Below are positions 22,190 to 35,823 of a DNA stretch of 64,000 nucleotides, in pieces. The notes under the pieces were generated by a model that worked only from the letters and a program-made list of their open reading frames with translations, was not told the DNA's origin and searched no databases. The position numbers and the translations under genes are program-made. This stretch comes from Onchocerca lupi (lineage: Eukaryota > Nematoda > Chromadorea > Rhabditida > Onchocercidae): contig JAOVVO010000016.1 in the NCBI GenBank assembly GCA_028564675.1, positions 186,001-250,000 on the forward strand, written 5' to 3'. Every line of letters starts with the position of its first letter. The first letter of the stretch is position 1.

Positions 22190-25100
22190 TTACACGTGCG
22201 TCGATATTTGGCTTATTGGTCGCTCTTGCATTCGTACCGCGCCGTTCTGTAAGGGACCTGCATATTCCACATCCGATGTTGAGACTTTAGACATTGTTTC
22301 CAGCAGTGCACATCCCTGGATGCTGATTTTGTTTGTTAAAGATATTTGATTAAATTTATTTCCCAGCGTACTACACAAGAACTGATCCTTGAATTGCCTT
22401 AAGAAAGTAAGTTGCAGAACTTAAAGTTTAATGAATTCTGTAATGGTAGTAGTTTGAGCTGAAGCTTCTATCCTCTTCTTCTTACTCGGCTAGTAAAATC
22501 CTCAAGGAATGGAGATCTGAAGCTCTCTAGGCTAATCAGTGATCTTATGCGACATGAATAAACACCGAATCCAATATTCACAACTAGAACATATGCTTCA
22601 TGAATGATTGGACAGTTACGGCAGAATCGTATTTCCGAAAAGCGAAAACTTCGTTAAAAGTTAATTTGCAAGGTGTGAGTAATAAAGAATGCATTTTTAT
22701 TAACTTTACGAATACTTTTAAACAACTCATTATTAATATTGAAGGCCTCGTTTTGAAAGAAAAGTTCTAAGGAAAAATAAACTGAATCTACCTTTGAATT
22801 TTGATAGCGATATGGTTCAGACATAGTAACAGCAGCAGTACTCGTCGCACTTGATGCAAAACTATTGTAGGGATGATTGATATGTAGATTTTGTTCATCA
22901 ATCCCACAATCAAAAGCATGTGACGTACAGGCTTTGTAAATGCTTCTATTAACAAGTGGCGAAGATGATAAATAATAACAGTTTGGATTACTTTGTGGCA
23001 CAGATATGTAATCCTGAAATATCGTTTATGCTATATATTTACATATCAGAATATCATACAATATAGCTTTATATTTCAACTTCTAAATAAAAAGCAACTT
23101 GCATTTATTTTTGCATTTCAGAATAGTAATATAATAGATCTAGAAAATTGGAAATGTCTGTATCATTAACTGACTTCAGAACAAAGAAGTCGATGACTTT
23201 CGTTAGATGTAGAATTGTACATGTCGCTAAAAAACTGATCGCCAACGAGCGTTTCAATTTTCACGTTCACATCGGAATGATCATCTGGAAAGTTGAGTTG
23301 AACTCAGCAAACGATGTATAATATTAATGATAGTGGTTTTACCAGAAAAAGAGAGATTTGTTAAGAAAATATGAAAGATGTCCTTGCGCAAACATACCAC
23401 TGAATTCAGCAGCATTTTTGTATGAATTTCGACGACACTGCCAACAACTACAGCAACCCATAATGAACAAAGCTGAGAGCAACAGGAAAGCAGTTGGAAT
23501 AAAATACTGCGGAGGCACAATTCCTGTAATCATCGAGATTTACAATATTGTGTGGGTTGGAAATGAATAGCTTGAGTTCATTTCTCTAACATTTCTTCTT
23601 TTTCCCTTCCATTTTTCTGATGCTTCACTTATTTTTTGAAAATTCTTTTTTTCTCAGATTCCTTGCCACTCTTCTAAGAATTTTTCCGATCTGATCAGTT
23701 AGGATGTATCATGTACTAAAACTTTCTTTATATGACTTCTGAGAATTTAAGAAAATACGTCGAGGTCGAATGTCATGTAAAGAATGTGCAGAAAACATAC
23801 CGAAATGATGTGCAAGCTTTTATTATAAAAATTATCATATATGGGCACTTCACTATTTCCTAACTAGAGAACCTTCATATCTTCTAGCACTATGTGAATT
23901 CGATATATCCATAACAATCCATAATCATTAAATTATACTAGCCAAGACTAAAGTATGCCTTGCCATAAACCATAAAAGAAAGTCAGCTTTTATTATTCTC
24001 CAATTAAAAAATATTCTCAGCATTTACTAAAACAGCAAACTGTGAGTAATTTTTCATTTTCTTAATTCCTCGAAAATTTTACCAGCAAAATTTTCATTTT
24101 CAACTATCTTTTTATCTACGATATCTTTTTACTTTTAATCACTATCACATTACTTTTTGTTGATTTTCTTAATCTTTGCAAAATTCCAATCCTCAAGTTC
24201 AAGCCACACTTCGACTTCGTTTTCCACAACTCTTTTTCTTAATCATCCTCTTCTATAAATCATTTCCGAATTTCGGCAATTCCTTGTTCTTCCAAGCACA
24301 CAAATTCTATGAGCAGCTAATGATTTCCAAGCAATGGTTCAAGAATCAATAATTATCTGTTATAAATTCTGTTTTGTTGCAATGCCTTATGTGTGCTGGC
24401 TTGTTGTAAATATTTCCAATTTGGCATAAGCTAAAATTCTGTGCCTCAAATTGCTGAATTAGCTGTAAATTATTTTATACAAAAAAAGGATTTAAAAAAT
24501 GAAAAAATTACCAACAAACGTGTCGACTATGCTCTTCGGTTTCAACTGAATTATCTGGAAATCACTGCCTAACTCATTATATGCAGAGCAATTGTATGTA
24601 CCAAAATCCGAATCCTTGATGTTTTGAATTGCTAACCGACTTTCCACGCCAAATTGCCGCGGAACTTGATGAATCTGTAACTCTATTATCTTAGAAACGG
24701 TCCTTTTTAAGGAATTTTGGAAATTTCTGCCTAATGGAAAGCTCCGTAGGAATATTTCGAATTTTTCTGCACGCAAAAATGTTATTTTACCTGAATTCGA
24801 TTGCCTAAACGCCCATATTCAAACATTATTCCATTTAAAGACCATAAAACATCTTGTGGCTGCGGGCGACCTCGTACCTGAAGGTAAATTTCAAACTATT
24901 TTGCTTCCTTGTTTTTAGTTCAACCATAAGCAGTTTAGTGTTGTTAATGGAAGATTATGGAAAGAAATTAGAAGACAAGAAAAACCAAATAACTGATTCA
25001 ATGAAAATGACGTTGAATTATAAGTATACCTAACTGGAATCAAAAATGAAAAAACAGCTATTTCCGGGTCAAAATCGTTTCAGCAATATTTGATCTGCTG

Positions 25101-28100
25101 AAAGTCCAAATACGAAACCACACCATATTTTTTCTCTCCCTAGTTTGTTATTTAACTCATTTAATGCATGATTTTTAAATGACTTTTGTAAACTGCCAAC
25201 AACCGAAATATTTAGAAAATAAATTTAAAGCTTGCAAATTTCTTCGCTAATCTGGAAAATTTGCAGGTTGTTGAAGAAACCCTAATTTTCGCAGCAAAAA
25301 TTTACCAAGTAAGAGGTTGATAGAATCAGAAATAATGGAAAAAACTTAAAGAAGTCGATTAATGATCACTAGAAATCGATAATTTAAAAGGATGGATATG
25401 AATGTAATGATGCAATAGGCCGAAAAAAAAATGGTCAATTTCAAAAAACACCCATTAACAAACCTCGCAGATAATCTCAAGACTTTCTCCAACAGCGGCA
25501 ACAATTTCATCGCTCAAGCTCACGGAAGGTGGTCCCCTAATATGTAAATAATTTATTAAACGAGCAGGCGGAAAACCCTGTACCATTGCTACACATTCAT
25601 ATTCACCACGTTGCCAACTTTGGACTGATTCAATTGTTAAACTGAAATTGCACTTTTATAGCTATATCGGAAATTTTTTTAAATAAAATTTAAGAAATTC
25701 TGACTGCTACAGTATAATACTATAGCAGTCAGAATTTCTGAAACTTTATTCTCATATGTTCAGAAACTTTGAACAAAAAGCAAAAGGATAACTTTCCCTT
25801 CTTTTTATCTCCTCCTTTTCTTGGATACAGATTACATCTCGGACTATATTCAATTTTAAGTCTCGTTAAAAAGATTCTGAAAAGAAGGTAACAGGAGCAA
25901 AAACTGTAAAATTTACTTGTTTCCGCGAGCTATAACTTGACTATCAGCCACTTTAGTCCAATAGATTGTTGGGGCTGGATTTCCAATTGCTTCGCAAATA
26001 AATGATGCCGTTTCTCCAAGGTTTACCGCTTGATGTTGCTCTCGTGAAATTATATAGGCACCATCTATAATTGAAGCACTAAACTTGAATTATCATAACT
26101 TCAACAACTCAAATCTATAATGTCACGTTAACTATAACTGTATTTCGTGTTTAATGTTATAAAAAGTGGAAATAAAAAAACAGCGCTATCAAGTGGTAAA
26201 AATTACATGTAACATTGAGGATAATGGAATCAGAAGAATCGCCGATCGCATTCGTTGCAACACATGTGTATTGAGACTGATGATGATCAATTCTTAACTC
26301 GGAGATTGATAATGTCTATAATAATGCTTCGATTTTTTGTTTTGTTTTGAACAGAGAAATTAGGAAAATTTCTGCTAAATTGGCAATCTAAAACAATATT
26401 CTAAAGAGTTAATATACAATTTATTACTGAACTGTTCAACAAAAATTTACTTTTACACTTTTAAAAGGATGCTGAAGCTACAAAATTTTATACTTTTGTA
26501 TTCAGTTTTTCAAAAACAACGAATCTTAAATATTACATATTAAAAATTACAAAAAAATCAAATTGAAAAAATAAGGACGATTTAATGAAACTTTTTACTT
26601 TTAGTAGTATCATCAGAATAGAAAAAAAAGAAAAAAAAATTAAAGAGATTAAAATTAACTTCTCATGAAATATAACTTCCCAAAATCAGATGTTTAAATC
26701 CAGAAAAGTGAGAAAAAAAATGATGTAAACAAAATTCATTAAAAAATTAGATGCCACAAGAATTATGAACAAACTCTAGCTGTTGCAAGGTTGATTTCTT
26801 TTCCATTTCGGTACCATGCTATTTTGAGGTTTTCGGATGGTTTAGCTTTGATGTCGCAGAGGAGTTGTGCCGAACCATGCTCATAAAGCCTAGAATTATT
26901 GTCCAACTTCACTTCCACTCTTGGTGGATAGCTTAAATCAAGCCGAACTGCATGTGATCGTGATTTTGCATAGGTTTCATGGCTCACCAAACATACCAAA
27001 TATTTGTTATCCTCCTCCATTCGAGGTGCAAAACTATAAATCATACTTTAAAATTTTTCGAATTTCTTTCTCTATTAACAATAGCATCAGAAGATTCCGA
27101 AAATTCAAAAACAGTTACGATTTTTTGGAAAAAATGTTGATTACTTTTAAATTTCCAATAAACGCAATTTCCTTTATGTGTAATTGTGAACTATTGGAAC
27201 ATAAAGAATTCGTTACCTTATATTGCTAATAATGTTGTAAGTTCGATCGTCATTAAAGTTAACGTATTCAACAATACGTGCATTTTGCATCTCTTGACCA
27301 CTAATAAAATCTGGAAAATATCAATATATTTCATGAAAAACGAACAAACTGGTCAAAAACTTCTTGAGATTTACTAAGAGAAAGAAAAAGTGTTAAATTC
27401 TGAATAGATTAAAAAAGTATTCCAAATCCATTAGATAACAGAAATGTTAATTTTTAAAATTGAAAAAATACATTTCATAAATTAATTCAGCTTTAATTCA
27501 GAATAACTTATGAAAATCACAAGCAACATAAACATTTTTTTTCTAAGCATTTCAATTAAATTGCTCATATGATGAACACTGTGGATTTTCAAACATGAAA
27601 ACAAACTGGAGATCACCTCTTAAAACAATAAGTTTGGCAAGATTTGGATAAAACGTACCAGAGACAGGACTGAACTTATCCTTACTCTCGCCCAGCCAGA
27701 TCAAAATATTTGTCGCGTTTGGATCATCCGAGATGACCCAGCCTATTTTTGCCTGTGGTTTACCATGTCTGCTTATACATGATTGTTGAATATGTTGCCC
27801 AATCACTGTTTTCAGGATGGATACAGGTAACAATAATTTTGGATCTTCTGGTTTAACTATAATTGATTGCAGTGAAGTATCCAAATCAAGAGTTTTGTAT
27901 TTGAAAAAATTTGAAAATATTTTGAAAAGCGGGAGATCACCCACCTAAAACAGTAAGTTTGGCAAGATTGGAAACCCTGGATGGGTTTTCATTGGCTTCT
28001 TCAACTTGACATGCATATTCATCGTCATCATCCATTTGTACATTAATTATGCGCAAATTGTACTCTCCTTCGTTGATTCTACCTTCCATACTATACCTTT

Positions 28101-28396
28101 TATATAGGGATAAATCCCGATCGTTTCCCAAACCAAAACCGTTTTTCATCCATTGCACTGCTCCTTGCTGTAAAAAATTCAATTTATTTGGAACAGCATT
28201 GTCGAAATAGTATATCTTGGCATTTATGGAAACTTTTCCGAACGAGGATTTTCAGAGAAACTTGCTAACCAACACTGATCTAATGCTTAACTCCCAGTGT
28301 CAATTTTTATATGAACGAACCTGTGCTTCAATGCGACATTTTAGAAGAGCGGTGCTACCAATTAAAACTCGAGTGTCCGTAGGGCCTTCGATGATC
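22190..28396 (-). CDS. syg-1: SYG-1/Kirre/Neph-family immunoglobulin adhesion receptor
   Basis: A type I membrane adhesion protein whose relatives specify synaptic partners (SYG-1), muscle founder cells (Kirre) and kidney filtration junctions (Neph1). Fourteen exons agree in phase: 28321-28396, 27945-28167, 27686-27856, 27217-27310, 26775-27033, 26207-26315, 25917-26064, 25464-25641, 24791-24877, 24512-24674, 23398-23523, 23175-23284, 22792-23013, 22190-22387. With the candidate first exon the protein is 746 aa. It has five Ig domains with cysteine pairs at about 46/104, 152/228, 273/318, 360/402 and 444/503. Ig1 holds the family signature VQWMKNGFGLGNDRDL and EGEYNLRI. A membrane segment lies at about 535-553, followed by a roughly 190-residue tyrosine-containing tail. 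It ends THV, the PDZ ligand reported for Neph1. Ig3-Ig5 lie in the membrane-proximal half, as in SYG-1 (about 730 aa). Confidence 0.93.
25693..25739. repeat. perfect 17-bp hairpin, 13-base loop
   Basis: AGAAATTCTGACTGCTA, a loop that is itself nearly self-complementary, then the exact reverse complement. It lies in an intron of the SYG-1-like gene. Stem length and loop are small-RNA-precursor-like, but no precursor-type bulges are seen. Confidence 0.9.
27606..27652 (-). repeat. exon-end fragment duplicated inside a SYG-1-like intron
   Basis: About 45 bases in the intron after the 27686-27856 exon match, with a few differences, the end of the first Ig exon and its donor (27931-27972). Both encode NLAKL(T/I)VL followed by GTGATCTCC. 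In the intron the copy still reads open in frame with the preceding exon. Confidence 0.75.
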
Positions 28397-31300
28397 CTCT
28401 GTTCGGAATATATATAAGTTGAAATGGTTATTATTATATAAACAGCTGACCACTTCATTTCTGAAACGTATCATCAGTCATTCTCGATTACACTGACTAC
28501 AAGCCAAGGATTGCACATCAAAAGTTGAAATCACAACTTTAGATGAAATATCTCAATGCTTAACAGCAAAATTATAAAACACTCATGTTATGAATAAATT
28601 ATTTCAAACATTGTCTTGCAATTATAGATTGGATACTATTATTGTGATATCTAATCTAGAGTATTAGCTCGAAATAAATTGTTTTAAGCTATATTTGCTG
28701 GTGCTTTATATTCATCCACAACACTAAAACATTTTTATAGTTCAGGATGCATGATCAGAATAATACTTTTTAACTTCATCGTCAAAAAAATGAATATCAA
28801 AATTGACTTTCCTAAATTCAAAAATTCTCGAATACACCTTTCTGTTGAACCTTACACTTTTACCTTTTTCTCTATTCAGTATGTAAATAAATGTTCTATC
28901 GGATAGCATTAGTAGCAAAAATTACTGAAAAGAGTTAAAGCTGATTTTTTAAATGTAAGTATTATGAATCTCTGAAGAGCAACATGATTTTTACACATAA
29001 TACAGGCTCAGAAGCTAAAAATATTTACATTTCCATATTTTCCACATTTTTTAAAGTATATAGTTTAAAAAACAAAAATCTGCTGCTATTTTTGGCTAAG
29101 CTGCTCACAAATATTGAATTAATGCTTATGGACTTTGATTTTGGCAAAGCTATGGCATGACGGCGAAAAATATGATTTGGGTTGCTAAAAGTTATTTGAT
29201 TTATTCTTTCGGCAATAACAGTAGAGAATTGAATCAAGAAATAAGGAGTAATTTGAGTGGAAGACAAGTAAATTGATGAAAAGAATTCAATTTTATTTCT
29301 AATTTAAGCTATTTTATTCTTCTATAAAAAAAAGAAAAAGAATACATTAGAAAGGAGAACTCAGGTCACAAAATCAATCATTTCATTTTAATTACTTAAA
29401 TCATTAAGAAGTCAAATAAATTAAAATTTGCACACCAAATTAAATCAGTTTCATTTTTCATAGCTGAAAATTCTATTGAAGAAAACACTCAATATATATT
29501 AATACCAGAAGTTCAAATCCTAGTAGTGATTCTACAGAATATGTTGTGTTAGAAAAAAAAAAAAAAAATTGTAGAACAAAAAAGTAGCATTATTTCTGAA
29601 GTGGAATTTTGACTTGTTTTTCTAAAAAGAAAAAAAAAAGAAATATTTTTTATGAAACTCACAAGCAGTAGCGTTGCATATAATTCGTTTAATCAGACTT
29701 CCGCCACATGCATTAATTTCTCCTGAAAATTACTTTCTAAATTCGTCAATCAAACAAGAAAGACAGATCGACGGATAGATTGAAAATATACGATTTTACT
29801 CTACTCAAATGTTAGATATATGTAATTTGTACTATGTCTATTTTTACCTTAATCAAGAATCTAAGAAACAAAATCAAACTTTCAACCGCTAATGGAACAA
29901 TTAGAACGAAGATATTTCAGCTTATTCGCTGAAAATTATTGAGGATGAGACAAAAAGCATACTCTAATAGCGCTTTAAAATTACAAAATGATAGCAAATT
30001 TATGTCAAATGATTTATATACACCATAGTCATGCAGGCATATGATAGGAAAACTCTTAAAAACTGTGGTATGAATTAATTATTCAGCATAAAGTTTATTA
30101 GTTTTAATCATCAAAAATTAGGTTTTAATTCAAAAAAAAACAAAAAAACTTTAGTCATTTTTCCAGATTGCTTTGATAAAAAGGAGAAAACCTAGAAAAA
30201 CCATAAATCAGATATTTTTTTTTAAATTAACTTTTTTTTGACATACTAAGTCAACAAACTTTTAACCCAGCTGCTATAATTGCAAAATTTAGACTAGTGT
30301 AAAGGTAAATTTAAAAACAGCAATTTGAACCTCGGAAAGACGAATGAATGCAAAAATGCACTGTTAGTCAAAAGAGACAGAATTTGTTGTGTCGAGTGAG
30401 ATATATCTACAGGATTTCTCTGGATGCAGGCTATTGATTTTAGAAGACTCCACAGATATCACATATCACAATATAGCAGTAACAAAACAGTTAATTCATA
30501 TTTTTCTACAATGAGAAAAGATTGAAAGTATTAGCATCATCTTAATGTTCAGCAGGGAATGCTTTGAGAAATTCTTAATGTAAAGATATAATTCAGTTTC
30601 TGCGAGTTAATTATGGAATACTTGCAAACGAATCGAATGCCAAAAGGTCAAAAATTTCAGGAAAATATATCATAAATAACATAATTTCATAAAGTACAAA
30701 GTATGAAAAATAAATGTAAAAACAATTATTTCATAATTGGTAAAGCAAACTCAGAACAAAAAAAAATTCTTCCCCCATACTGCATACAAAATGTATTCAT
30801 CAATATGCATGTTATTTCATTGAGTTTCAATGATAAATGATGTAATATCAAAAAGCTTCGGATAGCTACAGACTATTGATCAGAACGACTAGGGATTCTA
30901 GGCCGGAGATATAGCAAATCTTTTTTTATCCCAAAGGCAGTAAGCTGATTTCATTTGTGAACACAAAAACTGTTGGGCAAAAATATCGCAAAATGATTGT
31001 GAGTACTTTGCAAGGGATAATTTCCCTGGAATGCACTCATTCCGGTTGCTACGATTGAAATCATTTGTACCCAAATGAAATTTGTTCTGTTGATTTGTTA
31101 TCACATGGTCATTATGTTAACTTGTTTTATGGTGATGTCAAGACTGTGGTCTTTTCATTTATCTCCCAGAAACAAAATAATCAAATGGTCGTTGTTTTTA
31201 AATCAGGTTAACATAATAACTATACTACTTTATGTAACTCTACTTGATCAAGCACTAGTTTGCTTTTTAGACTTCTCTACAACTTGATGTCAATATTTCC

Positions 31301-33411
31301 ATTCTTCAGCTAACCATATAACGTTAATCTTGCCTTAACTCAACATCAAAGTTCAATTGCAAAAGTTATTCAAATTTTAAAAATAATAAATGAAAAAGAA
31401 AAATTAAAAAGATAGATTGTACGCACACATACAGTGATGTCCTTGTGTGAATACTTATAAGCATTTCCATAAAAATATTAGAAAACTGATTATCAAGAAA
31501 ATTTTCACTATTTAAGTTTTGCGGAACATATCGTCAAAATGTTGTTTTTTATAAAATGCGTTAATAGGATCCGAAGAATTTTCAAATTGATAAAATGTTA
31601 CGATCAAGAATACGCAAATCTGGATACATTTGTGTACTGCAGTAGTACAAAAATCTGTAACACACAGAATCAAGGTATCTATAAATTTAAAGGAAGCGTA
31701 GAACAAACATTTGTATAACTATGTATTTAACTATCTGACTATTCATCAGTTTGATGTCGAGAAATTATAGCTCACACTTTCTGCATCATTCTCTTCATCT
31801 ATCCACAATATGTTTAGCTTTCTCTTTACAGATATTGAAACGAGAAAGTAGGACTACAGCCCAGATAAATATCTAAATAGAGCCGATATGAAAGGTCATG
31901 TTTTGCTTATGCTTTGTTGGAAACCAGAGTTGATTGAAGACTTTATCACCTGGTTTCTTTTCAACAATAAAAGAAATCAGGTTTCTTCGCTATAACAAGA
32001 GAATACTTTTTATATCAGATAAAGTAAACTAAAAGTGAGTTGGAAAGAGAAGATTAAAATGATACAGAGCCTGATAATGACGTTGTACTCTCAACATGTG
32101 TCGCAAATCAGTTGTAACTAGTCAGAAATTTGCAAACAAAAATTCTCTTACCAAAAAAATTGCTAAATAGACTATCAGAAATTAAAAAGAGCTCAAGTGT
32201 CAGTTATTTAAAACACTGAATAGACTCGTATAATATAAATACATTGATAATGCTTTCATCGAATTTGATAAAAAGACAAGAATTGAATGTCACATGAGCG
32301 TCATATAATCAACAGAGTTTTCAATAGCTAATTATAGCCCAAATCTTGAAATGCCATAAATAAAACAGAATGTAAGTAAATATATGAGTAAATGTTTATT
32401 GTGTATGATTATATGACGTACGATGTGTGTTTCTCCACGTATCTGAACCTTTTCAACTTGCTGAATCCTAAAGTAATGATTGTTCCTGAAGTTTAGCCTA
32501 AATTTGGAAGAAGGATATTGTAGTAGAAGATTTTATTTCACACTAAGAATTAATTTGGAGAATGTAAGATACTGCACTCATGTTTTTAATGATTCGAGGA
32601 TAAAACAAATATTCTACATTTGGTTGGAAATTCATTAAAATAGTTAAATGAGGAAGAAAAAAAGAAATAAAAACTTGCGGAAGCCATTTATCAGAATGAC
32701 GAAGAAAATGAAATAAAACGAAAATTGTTCCGTATAATATTATCCGAAAAAAAGTCTATACGAGTGATGTTGCATTGAATTGCCATGGTTATATCCCACT
32801 CCCACTTATTAGCAGACTTTACTAAACCTTACGGGAATTTAATGGATCACTCATTTGTGAAATGATCACTATTGATACTTCATAAGCTATCATCGAACTG
32901 CTCAGGCTGTTTCTCATTTATCATTCACTATTCAAAGTTGATTTCAGATATTACGAATTCATAAAAACTGGTATTCCAATAGGTAAAAAAACTTCAAACG
33001 GTGTTTTTCAAATCATTTTACCTACAAATGACATAATTCTTCCAGAAAATTTAAATTAACACATAAATAATTTGCACCATACGAAAAAGAAAGTAGAAAA
33101 TGATTTCAGTAACAAAAAAGAATTTAATGCTTGGTGATGATTCAGACGCTATTAGTGAGAGCAGCAACTAAGCATTTCATGATCTAACTCACTTTCTTCA
33201 TTCTCTTCGTTTCTTTAATTCAAAATATGCAATTTTACTGCGGACAAATAATAACTTTCTGTATAAACCGATACTATTGCCTACGTACAGATGAGTGTTC
33301 AACTTAAGTTGTTATTTTCTCTAATCTCCATATCATCCTAATTCTAATCATACAGAATATTTTGCAAAAGTAAAAATAAATGGAATATTGATCAATTATC
33401 CCCATTTATGG

Positions 33412-33458
33412 AATAGTTGATCAATACCTCTTTTTTGTTTTACAATTGATCAACTATT
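33412..33458. repeat. perfect 14-bp inverted repeat, 19-base loop
   Basis: AATAGTTGATCAAT and its reverse complement ATTGATCAACTATT. A further TTGATCAA lies just upstream at about 33388. Confidence 0.85.
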
Positions 33459-34070
33459 GGCACAAATTGCGAAGCGATTTTATTCTATAAACGTTCCAAT
33501 TGCTATTCAGGTAAATTAGGAGAAGATTTAATGTGAACTCCTGCATCTGCAAACATTTCAACAAGTATTTTCTAGGTTCAAATCCAACAGTTACAGATTT
33601 TTTGATGAATATAAGAGCAAATCTAAGCCAAAAATTCTTTTTAGACACAATTTTTCTGTCCCATTAAGAAAGTTGCCGTATTTATTAATTTGAGACTTTA
33701 TAAAGATTTTAAAAGGATAAAGATTAACAAAAATTTTTCCCGCATTATGAGCTTCTTCATGCAGATTTTAGAAAAAGTAACTCGATCAAATAACAAAGGC
33801 CAAATCACTACTTCGATTGTCGATTATAAGAAATAACCATATTCAGGAACATGAATGATTATAAGAATATGAACATATATGTGAAGAACAGCAGAAAATC
33901 ACCATATCCACATAATCTCCATTTATGTTTTACTTTTGCAAATGACTACAGTTGATTCTAAGTGCAACATTTCATTGGTTATGGGAATCAAACTAGTCAT
34001 ATTTTTATGATTCTTTAACAGCCCAAATTTTATAAAAGTCAAACTTTGAAGTGATCAATTTGTACTGTAG

Positions 34071-34202
34071 TTATGCTTTAATGGTCGACCAATCAGCATC
34101 TACCAAGCCGATATCTATGCTATTAAACAGTCGATAAATCAAATGAACACCAACAACGATCTCAAAATCAATCAGTTTAACACCTTTGATCGCCATGGCC
34201 AT
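34071..34202 (-). CDS. possible terminal exon or 43-aa small protein, unidentified
   Basis: On the minus strand a frame starts MAMAIKGVKLIDFEIVVGVH and runs 43 residues to a stop at 34071. It has balanced composition and a hydrophobic middle. An acceptor (ATTCTTCAAG) lies 16 bases upstream and would take a phase-1 join from the exon at 35824-35890. The opposite strand is also open here (34143-34409, lysine-rich), so the strand is uncertain. No family recognised. Confidence 0.3.
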   Translation of the reverse strand: MAMAIKGVKLIDFEIVVGVHLIYRLFNSIDIGLVDADWSTIKA

Positions 34203-35320
34203 TGTTTTTCGAACTTGAAGAATATGGAGAAAGAAATAATGAAGGTAAAACAAGAAGAACTTTACAGTTCTTCACTTGGTTGTAGAAGAAAACAACGGAA
34301 TGGAAGAAAGTTAAGTGTAAAAAATGAAAAAGAAGAAAAAAGAGCAGAGAAAACCGGTGATCTAAATTTTGGGGAGTTGTCAGTTGAGGAATATCACTTA
34401 AGGAATTGACTAACGAACATCGAAAATTTATTATTTATTGAAATATATTTCTGTACAAAAAAAAAAAATTAAATTCTAGATAAAAGAGCAATTGATAAAG
34501 ACATGTTTGCAAAAGTTCAATTAGAAAAGAAATAAAGGGAAAATTCAAAGATGGATTTGGTGGGTCGGACGCGCGCAGTAAGAAGATACTACTGAGTTAG
34601 CTGAGGCAATTGGTGCAAGGGAATTGTTGACTGTTGAGCATAAATACTATATGTTATCATCGAAGTACTTTCGGAACACACAGACCGACAGCTGACTTAA
34701 AAATCTTAGATGCACGAATTCTACTGATAGTTCAATGGACAGGCCTAACAATAATTGATAAGAGAACTATTCATTCACAAACTATGCCAATTTTATCTGA
34801 GCAAATTTTTGATTATTCTCAAATTTAAAATCGACAACTATGGGAAGATAGGAGAATAGAAAGAGGTTTAATGATCAATGGTTTTTGAATTTAGTAACTT
34901 TATGGTACTGTTCTAAAGAATTTAATGAATGATTACCAGCAGTACAATCTATGAATTTTTTGATATTTCTTTGAAAATCATTCAAATGATTGATTTCCAA
35001 GGATTTCCAAGAAAACCAGTAGATGTATTTTCAATAACAGCTGTTCTGAAATATGTGAAGTTCAAGAGAGCAGGGAGCAAATCTCTAATTAGGTTTCAAT
35101 TTTGCTTCCTCTAGTTACTTGGATTTTTAAAGAAAAACTTGAACATTACAATGATGAGGAAAAGACTAAAAAAAGGGGCTTTTTCTTTTCGATTTCCTAA
35201 TTTTCTATAATATTAATCTGAGTTTTTCATCTTATGAAAATTGATATATTTTGCGAAAAGTTCATTAATGCTATCATATCGATAATAACGTTGATATTCA
35301 AATAACATTTTTTTACTTAC

Positions 35321-35397
35321 AAATAGCAAAAAGTAGCAGCAAAAAGCACAATTGTTATGCTAAAGATAGGAGGTATAGTTGGCAGAGTAGTGGACAT
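35321..35397 (-). CDS. candidate first (signal-peptide) exon of the SYG-1-like gene
   Basis: A start codon at 35397 opens a 25-codon exon (MSTTLPTIPPIFSITIVLFA..., then TFCY) with a strong hydrophobic core. It ends at a consensus GTAAGT donor in phase 2. The Ig1 exon, if entered at the GAACAGAG acceptor, begins in exactly the phase needed and continues IIEGPTDTRVLIG. Nothing nearer to the Ig1 exon offers a signal peptide. The join over about 6.9 kb is inference. Confidence 0.5.
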
Positions 35398-35526
35398 TAG
35401 CGGCTTAAGTTTCCAGTCGGCATTAACTCGAAGGAATATTGACATGTCAAAAATTTGTTAACTTACTGGGAATTCGTTACACTACGTTCGATGGTCTTTC
35501 AAAAAGACGAAATAAATGAGAAGTTC

Positions 35527-35615
35527 ACTTAACACGCAAACACACATATATACATACATACACACATACATAATACATGCAGACGCATATAAATACACAC
35601 ATACATACACGCCAC
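35527..35615. repeat. CA/CATA-rich microsatellite
   Basis: A stretch dominated by ACAC, ACATAC and CATATA units, upstream of the candidate SYG-1-like first exon on the minus strand and so possibly in its promoter region. Confidence 0.85.
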
Positions 35616-35823
35616 ATAGCGGGCCACATGGATTGATGTGGTCGTAGCAACGTTTTGGTTGGCGTATCCGAATGCTTATTCGTTTGTTTGATGAACCATC
35701 ATTGTTGGAGTTAAATTGATAGAATTGGAGAAGCGTCCAAGTTCATTCAAGCAAGCATCACATTAGTATGCATCCTTACATTTTGAAATGAGCATTATTT
35801 CGCGTACGAAAATCCCATCTTAC

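Larger units (their letters stand above)
28397..35320 (-). other. probable long first intron of the SYG-1-like gene
   Basis: Over almost 7 kb no confident coding exon is seen apart from the segment at 34071-34202. AT-rich, with A/T homopolymers (for example about 29556-29570) and a 14-bp inverted repeat at 33412-33458. A small GC-rich patch with CG dinucleotides lies at about 34560-34580. Confidence 0.45.

Noticed and set aside
33541..33600. tRNA T-loop-like GGTTCAAATCC
   Set aside because: The flanking bases do not pair as a T stem and no acceptor or anticodon arm fits.
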